Origin: Flavobacterium johnsoniae
Lineage (GTDB): Bacteria; Bacteroidota; Bacteroidia; Flavobacteriales; Flavobacteriaceae
Direction of reading: 5' to 3'
Length of the DNA stretch: 64,000 nt
Assembly (NCBI RefSeq): GCF_030388325.1
Contig: NZ_CP103794.1
Span: forward strand, 4,526,001-4,590,000
Numbering within the stretch: the first letter of the stretch is position 1; every line of letters starts with the position of its first letter. The notes beneath the pieces were generated by a model. That model searched no databases, was not told the origin of the DNA, and saw only the letters and a program-made list of their open reading frames with translations. The position numbers were made by a program, and so were the translations under genes. This document shows, one piece after another, positions 9,278 to 16,763 of the stretch.

Positions 9278-10690
9278 TTAGCCTTTTCCAATTCCTTTTA
9301 TTTGGAAACCAATAGCTTTTAATTTTTCTGAATCCAGAATATTACGCCCATCAAATACAAAAGCTGGTTTATACATGTTGATATAAATCGAATTCCAATC
9401 GTATGTTTTAAATTCGTCCCACTCGGTCAAAACAGCTATTGCGTGTGCTTGATGTACAGCTTCTTCTGGTGATTTATATACAAAGATCTGTTTCAATTTC
9501 GATTCAATTTTTTGATCCGTAAATCCCTTTAATTCCCACAGATAGCTCATATCTGCTTTGACTTTTTCTTCAGAAACTTTAGGATCATAGACATGAATTT
9601 CCGCGCCATCTTCAATTAAATGTTCCGCTACATAAATTGCTGCAGATTCACGAGTATCATTAGTGTCTTTTTTAAACGCCCACCCTAAAAAAGTTATTTT
9701 TTTACCGCTTACAGTATTAAAAAGAGAAGTAATTATTTTCTTAGCAAAGCGGTATTTCTGATAATCGTTCAGAATTGTTATCTGTTCCCAATAATTTGCC
9801 ACTTCAGGTAAATTAAAATAACGGCACAAATACACTAAGTTTAAAATATCTTTTTGAAAACAAGATCCTCCAAAACCAACTGATGCTTTAAGAAATTTAG
9901 GTCCAATACGACTATCCGTTCCAATTGCTGCGGCTACCTCATCGACATCAGCTTCTGTCGCTTCACATAAAGCGGATAAGGCATTAATTGAAGAAATTCT
10001 TTGTGCCAAAAATGCATTAGCCGTTAATTTAGATAATTCTGAAGACCAAACATTTGTAGTTAAGATCTGTTTAGGAGAAAGCCAATGTGAATAAACATCA
10101 ACTAGAGCCTGAATCGCTTTTTTACCGCTTTCAGTTTGATTTCCACCTATTAAAACGCGATCAGCATTCAGTAAATCTTCAATAGCTGTTCCTTCTGCTA
10201 AAAATTCAGGATTAGAAAGCACTTCAAACTTAACTCCGTTTCCTGTATGATCTAAAATAGTTTGTAAAGTTTCAGCCGTACGAACAGGAAGAGTTGATTT
10301 TTCTACTATAATTTTATCATTTTTAGCTATTCTGGCAATTTGTCTTGCGCATAATTCGACAAATTTTAGATCTGCAGCCATTCCTTTTCCTTCTCCGTAA
10401 TTTTTTGTTGGAGTATTTACGGCTATAAAAATCATGTCTGCAGCTTCGATTGCGCTATCAACATCAGTAGAAAAAAATAAATTACGTCCTCTTGCTTCTT
10501 TTACAACTTCGGCAAGTCCTGGCTCATAAACTGGTAATTTATCTAAATCTTCTTCGTTCCAAGCAGCAATTCGATTTTCGTTTAAATCGACTACAGTTAC
10601 TTTTATTTCAGGACATTTTAATGCAATTACAGACATTGTTGGACCGCCTACGTAACCTGCGCCTAAACAACAAATATTTTTGATTTTCAT
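9278..10690 (-). CDS. ugd: UDP-glucose 6-dehydrogenase
   Basis: 470 residues; oxidises UDP-glucose to UDP-glucuronate with two NAD+. The N-terminal Rossmann motif is [17 protein letters not shown] (residues 8-24), followed by [12 protein letters not shown]. The catalytic cysteine is in [14 protein letters not shown] near residue 276. The C-terminal UDP-binding domain starts around residue 330 with [20 protein letters not shown]. The 470-residue length and the two-residue shift of motifs resemble the longer, animal-type UGDH form found in many Bacteroidota. It implies glucuronic acid, or a sugar derived from it such as xylose or galacturonate, in the polysaccharide. It lies 50 bp from gmd and 29 bp from the flippase gene. 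Confidence 0.95.
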   Translation of the reverse strand: MKIKNICCLGAGYVGGPTMSVIALKCPEIKVTVVDLNENRIAAWNEEDLDKLPVYEPGLAEVVKEARGRNLFFSTDVDSAIEAADMIFIAVNTPTKNYGEGKGMAADLKFVELCARQIARIAKNDKIIVEKSTLPVRTAETLQTILDHTGNGVKFEVLSNPEFLAEGTAIEDLLNADRVLIGGNQTESGKKAIQALVDVYSHWLSPKQILTTNVWSSELSKLTANAFLAQRISSINALSALCEATEADVDEVAAAIGTDSRIGPKFLKASVGFGGSCFQKDILNLVYLCRYFNLPEVANYWEQITILNDYQKYRFAKKIITSLFNTVSGKKITFLGWAFKKDTNDTRESAAIYVAEHLIEDGAEIHVYDPKVSEEKVKADMSYLWELKGFTDQKIESKLKQIFVYKSPEEAVHQAHAIAVLTEWDEFKTYDWNSIYINMYKPAFVFDGRNILDSEKLKAIGFQIKGIGKG

Positions 10691-10740
10691 TTAATTATCT
10701 TTTACGAGGCAAAAAATGTTTGTTTTCTTTTACTAATTTA

Positions 10741-11865
10741 TTATTCAAAATAATTCATAATCGTAAAACCAGATTCTCTCAAAAGCTGTTCTTTTCTCAT
10801 TAGCTTTATATCCGATTCCATCATTTCTTTAACTAATTCAGACAATTGATATTCGCATTCCCAGCCTAATTTTGTTCTAGCTTTAGTAGGATCTCCGATT
10901 AGTAAATCAACTTCTGTAGGTCTAAAATAATTCGGATCTACAGCCAATACTTCTTTCCCGATTGGCAATTGATAATCAGGATTACTGCAAGAAACAACAA
11001 AAGCTTTTTCTTCAATACCTTCTCCTTTAAATTCTAATTCAATACCAACTTCGGCAAAACTCATTCGTACGAATTCACGAACTGGAGTAGTTTTTCCGGT
11101 AGCAATTACAAAATCTTCTGGTTCATCTGCCTGAAGAATCATCCACATCATTCTAACATAATCTTTAGCATGTCCCCAATCACGTTGTGCATCCAGGTTT
11201 CCTAAGTATAATTTGTCTTGCAATCCTAAAGCGATTCTTGCTGTTGCTCTTGTAATTTTTCGAGTTACGAAAGTTTCTCCACGAATTGGCGATTCGTGAT
11301 TAAATAAAATTCCATTACAAGCGTACATACCGTAAGCTTCTCTATAATTTACAGTAATCCAAAAAGCATACATTTTTGCAACCGCATAAGGCGATCTTGG
11401 GTAGAAAGGCGTAGTTTCTGATTGCGGTACTTCTTGAACTTTCCCGTACAATTCTGAAGTTGATGCCTGATAAATACGAGTTTTCTTTTCTAAACCTAAC
11501 AAACGAACAGCATCAAGAATTCTTAAAGTTCCTAATGCATCCACGTTTCCAGTATATTCCGGAGTTTCAAAAGAAACTGCAACGTGACTCATAGCAGCCA
11601 AATTATAGATTTCATCTGGTTGAATTTCCTGAATTAAACGAGTTAAATTCGTACTATCACTCATATCACCATAATGAAGAATAAAATCTCTATTCTCTAT
11701 ATGTGGATCTTGATACAAATGATCAATTCTATCGGTGTTAAACAATGATGTACGTCTTTTTAATCCGTGAACGATATAACCTTTTTCTAATAAAAATTCA
11801 CTTAAATAAGCTCCATCTTGTCCTGTCACTCCTGTTATAAACGCTGTTTTTCGTATTGGATTCAT
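10741..11865 (-). CDS. gmd: GDP-mannose 4,6-dehydratase
   Basis: 374 residues, a short-chain dehydrogenase of the extended type. The NADP-binding motif is [20 protein letters not shown] (residues 10-29). The catalytic serine/threonine region is ASTSELYG near residue 135, and the YxxxK pair is in PRSPYAVAK near residue 162. [14 protein letters not shown] near residue 228 is characteristic of GMD. The enzyme converts GDP-D-mannose to GDP-4-keto-6-deoxymannose, the substrate of the fcl product encoded just upstream in the operon. The length matches the family. A 95-bp gap separates it from fcl, with no clear terminator in it. Confidence 0.96.
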   Translation of the reverse strand: MNPIRKTAFITGVTGQDGAYLSEFLLEKGYIVHGLKRRTSLFNTDRIDHLYQDPHIENRDFILHYGDMSDSTNLTRLIQEIQPDEIYNLAAMSHVAVSFETPEYTGNVDALGTLRILDAVRLLGLEKKTRIYQASTSELYGKVQEVPQSETTPFYPRSPYAVAKMYAFWITVNYREAYGMYACNGILFNHESPIRGETFVTRKITRATARIALGLQDKLYLGNLDAQRDWGHAKDYVRMMWMILQADEPEDFVIATGKTTPVREFVRMSFAEVGIELEFKGEGIEEKAFVVSCSNPDYQLPIGKEVLAVDPNYFRPTEVDLLIGDPTKARTKLGWECEYQLSELVKEMMESDIKLMRKEQLLRESGFTIMNYFE

Positions 11866-11960
11866 AATATTATTTAAGGCACAAAGGCATTATACTGCAA
11901 TGTTGCAAAATTGATAAAATGTTAATTTTAAAGTCTTTAATTAAGTTTATAGATTACGTC

Positions 11961-12914
11961 TTAGTAACTTTTTTCTTTTAAACTTTCTATGTTTTCCAGA
12001 AACCAATTGTAGGTTTTTTGAATTCCTTCTTCCAAATCTACTTGGTGTTTCCATCCGATATTATGCATCTTAGAAACATCCATTAATTTTCTTGGCGTTC
12101 CATCGGGCTTGCTGTCATCCCAGATGATTTCTCCAGTATGACCGACAATTTTCTGTATTGTCGAAGCTAACTTTTTGATGGTTAAATCTTCTCCAGTTCC
12201 AACATTATATAAATGCTCTGGCAATTTGTTTTCTAAAGCAAAAACTACTGCTTCTGCCATATCGTCAACAAATAAAAATTCTCGCATTGGGGTTCCGCTT
12301 CCCCAAAGTATTACCGACGCATTATTGCTTTCTTTGGCTTCGTGAAATTTGCGAATCATTGCTGGCAAAACATGAGAACTGCTTAAATCAAAATTGTCAT
12401 GAATACCGTATAAGTTGGTTGGCATTAAACTCACATAATCTTTATTGTACTGTTTGCGAATAGCCTCGCATAATTTTACACCAGTAATTTTAGCTAAAGC
12501 ATACCATTCATTAGTTTTTTCTAAAGAAGCAGTCAATAAATAATCCTCTTTTAAAGGTTGTGGAGCCAGTTTTGGATAAATACAAGAACTTCCTAAAAAA
12601 ATAAATTTATCTACATCTAAATTGTAAGCTTCACTAATTAGATTGTTTTGAATCTGCATATTTTCCATCAAAAATTGATACGGAAAATCATTATTTGCCA
12701 GAATCCCTCCCACTTTTGCAGCCGCGTCTATAATTACATCCGGCTTTATTTTTTGAAGAAATTCTCGAACTGCATTTTGATCTCTCAAATCTAATTCTTT
12801 ACTAGATGCACCAACAAGATTGCTGTAACCTTTTGCAGTTAAGCTTCTCCAAATGGCACTTCCAACCATCCCTTTATGTCCAGCAATATATATTATCGCG
12901 TTTTTATTAATCAT
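11961..12914 (-). CDS. fcl: GDP-L-fucose synthase (3,5-epimerase/4-reductase)
   Basis: 317 residues. The N-terminal motif IYIAGHKGMVGSAIWRSL (residues 9-26) carries the GHKGMVGS signature specific to this enzyme. The catalytic triad is visible as Ser in FLGSSCIYPKLAPQP (near residue 108) and YxxxK in WYALAKITG (near residue 137). It makes GDP-L-fucose from the product of Gmd, so the manC-fcl-gmd set supplies activated fucose to the glycosyltransferases. It starts 22 bp after the stop of the manC-like gene and is presumably in the same operon. Nothing unusual in length or motifs. Confidence 0.95.
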   Translation of the reverse strand: MINKNAIIYIAGHKGMVGSAIWRSLTAKGYSNLVGASSKELDLRDQNAVREFLQKIKPDVIIDAAAKVGGILANNDFPYQFLMENMQIQNNLISEAYNLDVDKFIFLGSSCIYPKLAPQPLKEDYLLTASLEKTNEWYALAKITGVKLCEAIRKQYNKDYVSLMPTNLYGIHDNFDLSSSHVLPAMIRKFHEAKESNNASVILWGSGTPMREFLFVDDMAEAVVFALENKLPEHLYNVGTGEDLTIKKLASTIQKIVGHTGEIIWDDSKPDGTPRKLMDVSKMHNIGWKHQVDLEEGIQKTYNWFLENIESLKEKSY

Positions 12915-12936
12915 TGTTTTTTTTTATTATTTACAA

Positions 12937-13938
12937 TTACAATAATGGTGAATCGATAGATTCTAATTGCTGATAAACCTGTTTTACTTCTTGAGAATTT
13001 TCCTTTTGTAATACCATCAAAGCATCGGCAGTATAAATCAGAATACAATTTTTTACTCCTATAAAAGTTGTATGCATCGAAGTTCCAATTACAATATTTC
13101 TATTAGAATCTATTGGATGACCTTTTTCAACCAAATAATCATAAACCGATTCAAAAGAACCAAGATCAGACCATTCAAATTGTGCAGGAACAACTTTAAT
13201 TGCGTCGCTTCTTTCCATAACAGCATAATCTATGCTTATTGATGGTATATTTAAAGACAATTCATAATCTAGAAAACCGTCTTTATTTCCTTCCCAAGCC
13301 GTTTTTGACGCCCAATAAACTTCAGGTTCCTGACTAACAAGCTCCGCTAAAAACTTGCCAGCTTTGAAACAAAATAGTCCACTGTTCCAGAAATAATTTC
13401 CGTTTTCCAGATATAATGATGCTGTTGTTAAATTTGGTTTCTCATGAAATGCTATAACATTTTCATCTTCAAATTCGATATAACCATATCCAGTTTCTGG
13501 TTTAGTTGGTTTAATACCAAAAGTGACTAAATAATCTTGACTTGCAAGTGCAATTGCTTTTCGCAGAGCACTACTGTACAAATCATTACCATCGATAATA
13601 TGATCAGACGGAGTAATTAATAAAATATCGTCTGGTTCTGATGCAAAGGCTGCAAATGCAATTGCCGCTGCAGTATTACGAGGAAGAGCTTCTACAATAT
13701 GAGTAAAAGGTTTCTCGAATTTAGACATAATATCATTGCTCATTCTGTAATTCTCAATATTGCCAACTACTATAGTTTTATCAGAAATATTTAAATTACG
13801 AGCCACCGTTTTTTCAAAAAGCGACTCTCCGTCAAAAAGTTCAAGATATTGCTTAGGCAATGTCTTTCTGGAGAGAGGCCATAATCTACTTCCTACTCCT
13901 CCAGTTAAAATAACATGTGTAACGGTATTAATTTCCAT
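12937..13938 (-). CDS. manC: Mannose-1-phosphate guanylyltransferase
   Basis: 333 residues. The nucleotidyltransferase signature is ILTGGVGSRLWPLSRKTLPK (residues 10-29). ITPSDHIIDG near residue 108 provides the metal-binding Asp, and FHEKPNLTTA near residue 157 is the sugar-phosphate pocket. The enzyme makes GDP-mannose from GTP and mannose 1-phosphate, the precursor for Gmd and Fcl. The protein ends at about the point where bifunctional ManC/AlgA enzymes would continue into a cupin-type isomerase, so it is the monofunctional form; the isomerase must come from elsewhere. Its start lies inside the last 11 bp of the upstream gene, implying translational coupling. Confidence 0.92.
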   Translation of the reverse strand: MEINTVTHVILTGGVGSRLWPLSRKTLPKQYLELFDGESLFEKTVARNLNISDKTIVVGNIENYRMSNDIMSKFEKPFTHIVEALPRNTAAAIAFAAFASEPDDILLITPSDHIIDGNDLYSSALRKAIALASQDYLVTFGIKPTKPETGYGYIEFEDENVIAFHEKPNLTTASLYLENGNYFWNSGLFCFKAGKFLAELVSQEPEVYWASKTAWEGNKDGFLDYELSLNIPSISIDYAVMERSDAIKVVPAQFEWSDLGSFESVYDYLVEKGHPIDSNRNIVIGTSMHTTFIGVKNCILIYTADALMVLQKENSQEVKQVYQQLESIDSPLL

Positions 13939-14362
13939 TCGAATGCACTAAAACCTCTCTTTGATAAACTTCATGACGTAAATTAGTACTCGAAAATCGA
14001 TGATCTCTAGTATTAAAATACAATTCAATTCCTTTTTCCTCGCAGTAAGTTCTGCCAGTAAAATCTCTCTCTTTATATTCGTCTCCTAAAATGCGCACAT
14101 CAATAGCAAAGGCTTTCAAAATGTCCTCTAAATCTTGTTCTGTTGCATAAGGTACAATTTCATCAACAAACTTACATGCCTTAAGCTGTATGTATCTTTC
14201 GACAACTGTCTGAGTTGGTTTGTTTTTGGTCGGACGATCTAATGTTGGGTCCGTTTGCAAACCAACAATTAAGTAATCACAATGTTGTTTTGCTTCTTCA
14301 AGCATTTTAACGTGCCCTGCATGTAACAAATCAAAAGCACTAAATGTAATTCCGGTTCTCAT
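13928..14362 (-). CDS. Cytidylyltransferase-family protein (TagD/RfaE-like)
   Basis: 144 residues, the usual size of glycerol-3-phosphate cytidylyltransferase-like proteins. The HxGH nucleotide-binding motif is in FDLLHAGHVKMLEEAK (near residue 13), followed by YLIVGLQTDP, RYIQLKACKFVDEIV and RILGDEYKERDFTGR. The usual RTxxISTT signature near the C-terminus is replaced by RFSSTNLRHEV, so the serine/threonine pair is kept but the context is altered. It should activate a small phosphorylated alcohol or sugar with CTP or ATP. The substrate is unknown; a glycerol-phosphate-like decoration of the polysaccharide is one possibility. It is the first gene of the minus-strand locus visible here and overlaps manC by 11 bp. 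Confidence 0.8.
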   Translation of the reverse strand: MRTGITFSAFDLLHAGHVKMLEEAKQHCDYLIVGLQTDPTLDRPTKNKPTQTVVERYIQLKACKFVDEIVPYATEQDLEDILKAFAIDVRILGDEYKERDFTGRTYCEEKGIELYFNTRDHRFSSTNLRHEVYQREVLVHSNGN

Positions 14363-14964
14363 ATGCTTAATGTTTTAAATTAAAAAAATATGCTTGTTAA
14401 TGTTGAATGCTTAGTAAAATTAACCATTTTATTATGTTTACAGGGCTTTTTTTTAAATTTTAAAAAAGGGTTCCCCGTGAATAGTTACATTATAACTACT
14501 CAAAAAATCAAATTATAAATGGTAAAAAAATCAAATTATCATCGATTTTGACTAACTGAAAATGATTAAAACTTCTAGAAAAAAACAAGAAATTTTGGTC
14601 ATTATTATAGCACTAATTCTCAATAATAATTTGAGATAAAATTATAATAATAGGGCTAATCGAAAATCTCATTTTTGTTGCTAAATGTCCTTAATAAGGA
14701 CAATTTAGTATAAAACTCATCTATTGTTTTCGTGTCTTAGATTTAAATTTACCACTTAGTTTACAGACCGAAAGTCTTGTAGATATTGACAATTTATAAA
14801 AAACTCTTATTTACATCGATTGCGAAATATTTCTTTTCTAAATGTTTGTATTTTAAAAAAGCAGTTACATAAAAGAATATCGTTTTTATAAAAATTTGAA
14901 AGAATACAAAAAGAGTTAAAAACAACATTTTCTATTAAAAAACTATTTAAAATTTTTACAGAAT
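14363..14964. other. Divergent regulatory intergenic region between polysaccharide locus and upxY
   Basis: 602 bp of AT-rich DNA without a credible gene. It must hold the promoter of the leftward polysaccharide operon and of the rightward upxY-like gene. Visible elements are a 17-bp palindrome at 14686-14702 and a weak promoter-like pair on the plus strand: TTG near 14724-14726 followed by TAAATTTA at 14744-14751, which is close to the TAnnTTTG consensus but ends in A. That would give upxY a leader of about 200 nt. No convincing TAnnTTTG box was found for the leftward operon. Long A/T runs are present throughout. Confidence 0.6.
14686..14702. promoter_or_regulatory. 17-bp palindrome, candidate operator
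   Basis: TGTCCTTAATAAGGACA has perfect 8-base arms around one central A. The symmetry extends outward as CTAAA on the left and TTTAG on the right with one extra base, giving about 27 bp in all (14681-14707). It is too A/T-centred and lacks a U-tract, so it does not look like a terminator. Its position in the divergent region suggests a dimeric regulator site. A related core, TCCTTATTAAGGA, occurs at 20619-20631. The binding protein is unknown. Confidence 0.45.
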
Positions 14965-15462
14965 ATGAAATGGTATGTAGTGTACACAAAACCTAAATGG
15001 GAAAAAAGAGCCGCAGAACAATTAACCAAATTCAATATAAACTGTTATTGTCCTGTTATAAAAAAGATACAGCAAAGATCAGACAGAAAGGTTAAGGTTG
15101 AAGTTCCGTTATTCAACAACTACATATTCGTGCAACTGCAAGAAAAAGACAGAAATTTAATATTTGATTCTCCTGGCGTGGTAAGATATTTATTTTGGTT
15201 AGGAAAACACGCAATCGTAAAAGATCATGAAATTGCGACTATTAAAGAGTGGCTTGATAGTGGAGATACTTCTCAAGAAATATCTGTTATGCAATATCAA
15301 ATTGGTGATAAGGTACACTTAAATTCTGGACCTTTTTGTGATCAAAATGCTGTCGTAAAAGATATTACGAAAACACACTATGTATTGATTTTAGAATCTC
15401 TAGGTTATGTTTTAAAATTAAAAAACATAAATAATAAATCAGAAAAGAAAGAGCTGATTTAA
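14965..15462 (+). CDS. UpxY-like transcription antiterminator (NusG family)
   Basis: 165 residues. The N-terminal NGN domain begins MKWYVVYTKPKWEKRAAEQL and includes NNYIFVQLQEKDRNLI near residue 51. A KOW-like segment, QIGDKVHLNSGPFCDQNAVV, lies near residue 112. Specialised NusG paralogues of this size in Bacteroidota (UpxY) bind RNA polymerase and allow it to read through the leader of capsule operons. The usual arrangement places upxY as the first gene of the polysaccharide operon in the same direction. Here it faces away from the adjacent locus and is followed by a terminator-like hairpin and opposing genes. The family is clear; whether it acts on the locus at its left is an inference from adjacency. 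Confidence 0.88.
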   Translation: MKWYVVYTKPKWEKRAAEQLTKFNINCYCPVIKKIQQRSDRKVKVEVPLFNNYIFVQLQEKDRNLIFDSPGVVRYLFWLGKHAIVKDHEIATIKEWLDSGDTSQEISVMQYQIGDKVHLNSGPFCDQNAVVKDITKTHYVLILESLGYVLKLKNINNKSEKKELI

Positions 15463-15481
15463 AAGAATCATAAATCTTTTT

Positions 15482-15510
15482 CATTCTTTTTTTTATAAAA
15501 AAATAGAATG
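15482..15510. terminator. Bidirectional terminator-like hairpin
   Basis: CATTCTTTTTTTT pairs with AAAAAAATAGAATG, leaving a few-base loop. It lies between the convergent upxY-like and small XRE genes, about 20 bp from each stop. The T-run within the arm and the A-run on the opposite arm could serve as U-tracts for either strand. Stem stability is low because most pairs are A-T, so this is a moderate call. Confidence 0.5.
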
Positions 15511-15525
15511 ATTATATCTAAAATT

Positions 15526-15729
15526 TTAATTTTCTAATTGAAAAATTTGACTTTTTTTGATGCCAAGAATCTTAACTAATCGATCTAGTTTTGACAACTT
15601 AAGGTCGACCATTCCGTTTTCGATTTTCTCGTATGTTTTTACACTCATTTCCATTTGAATAGCTACATATTCAGGAGTATGATTATTCTGCAACCGATAC
15701 TCTTTAATCTTTAAGTAGTAATTTTCCAT
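15526..15729 (-). CDS. Small XRE-family helix-turn-helix protein
   Basis: 67 residues, almost entirely an XRE-type HTH domain: IKEYRLQNNHTPEYVAIQME forms helices 1-2, MSVKTYEKIENGMVDLKLSK the recognition helix region, and LDRLVKILGIKKSQIFQLE the closing helices. There is no effector domain, which is normal for compact dimeric repressors or activators. It converges on the upxY-like gene and is preceded, 70 bp upstream on the same strand, by a second protein of the same design. The targets are unknown; the palindromes in the flanking intergenic regions are plausible sites. Confidence 0.82.
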   Translation of the reverse strand: MENYYLKIKEYRLQNNHTPEYVAIQMEMSVKTYEKIENGMVDLKLSKLDRLVKILGIKKSQIFQLEN

Positions 15730-15799
15730 GATTTTATTTTTTTTTATTTTAACCTATTAGCTTTATAACTTTAATAATTAATAAATTACCCAAGAAATA

Positions 15800-16030
15800 T
15801 CATCTAGTTTCACTAAAAAAAATGGAAACATCGAATTTAAATATGAACTCAATTGAGACCTCTAAAACTTTTGAAATTTCTATCAATTTAGAAACTGTTA
15901 AATCAACATCACCTCTTTCGATTTTCCCGTAACCGCTGGTGCTCATTTTTAATTCCGCAGCTACGTACTCTCGGGTGAAGTTTTTTAATTCTCTTATTTT
16001 TCTAATATTTTCGTATACACTATATTTCAT
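15800..16030 (-). CDS. Small XRE-family helix-turn-helix protein (paralogue)
   Basis: 76 residues. It has an XRE-type HTH: ENIRKIRELKNFTREYVAAE, then LKMSTSGYGKIERGDVDLTV, then SKLIEISKVLEVSIEFIFKF. It aligns clearly with the neighbouring 67-residue protein, sharing the pattern EYVA-E-MS---Y-KIE-G-VDL--SKL, and the two genes are probably a tandem duplication that has diverged. The last ten residues (DVSIFFSETR) extend past the domain. It is likely a DNA-binding regulator. No promoter with a perfect TAnnTTTG box was found upstream. Confidence 0.8.
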   Translation of the reverse strand: MKYSVYENIRKIRELKNFTREYVAAELKMSTSGYGKIERGDVDLTVSKLIEISKVLEVSIEFIFKFDVSIFFSETR

Positions 16031-16763
16031 AAAAAATAAAAAAGTATAAATAATTCATATTTTAAAGCTACTGTCATCATAAAATAAAACTCTAAAAGGT
16101 TTCAAATTACATTCGCCTTATTATTTGTAAATAAATCACCTTTTAACAGTAACTATTCAATTATTAACAACGTTTAAAGCTAAATGACAGTTTTTCTTTA
16201 TCATTCATTTTAATTTTCGATCAAAAATATAGAATGTTTTGACCATATAATAATAAATCTGTTCAACGGATTTTAAAATCCGATAAAATACACCATGTTG
16301 AGTTTTACGGCTTCTAGATTAGGTCAAAAATGACCGAAAAATATATTTTATAAGATAACAACCACGTAGTTTTACCTATGCAAAAGCCCTAAATCACTGG
16401 ATTTTCGCACGAAAAATATTAGAAAATGAAATAGGAATTAAATTATCTCAGAATGACGATCTAACAATTTAAAATAAAACTGCATTTAAGAAAAACGATG
16501 TATTTGAAGATAAAGTCATTTAATGCATTTTACAGATCAATTTAATAAAGCAGAAAATCATTAAATACATCTAGTTTTATCTCGACCATTTAGAGCGTAA
16601 ATAAATCTTCTAAAGGAAAAATTAATCTCTACTGAAGCAAAAAAGGTTCAATTTAAGCTATCTTAAATTGAACCTTTATTCTTTATATTATATTAACGTC
16701 TTTAGTTTATCAAAATCTTCTAACTTAATTTTGCTAAAAAAAACAATGCTAACAATACTTTAT
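16031..16763. other. 733-bp intergenic region with three palindromes
   Basis: AT-rich and without a credible coding frame on either strand. It contains a perfect 16-bp palindrome CGGATTTTAAAATCCG at 16267-16282, a short dyad GGTCAAAAATGACC at 16322-16335, and a strong terminator hairpin at 16642-16677. The leading part must hold the promoter of the two XRE genes. No tRNA or decayed gene is recognisable. The middle part (16340-16600) has no feature I can name. Confidence 0.55.
16642..16677 (-). terminator. Rho-independent terminator of the beta-helix operon
   Basis: A perfect 16-bp stem, AAAGGTTCAATTTAAG against CTTAAATTGAACCTTT, closed by the loop CTAT. On the minus strand the stem is followed by a run of six T (including stem bases), as expected for intrinsic termination. 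It lies 87 bp past the stop of the beta-helix gene, so it ends the three-gene minus-strand operon. Confidence 0.85.
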
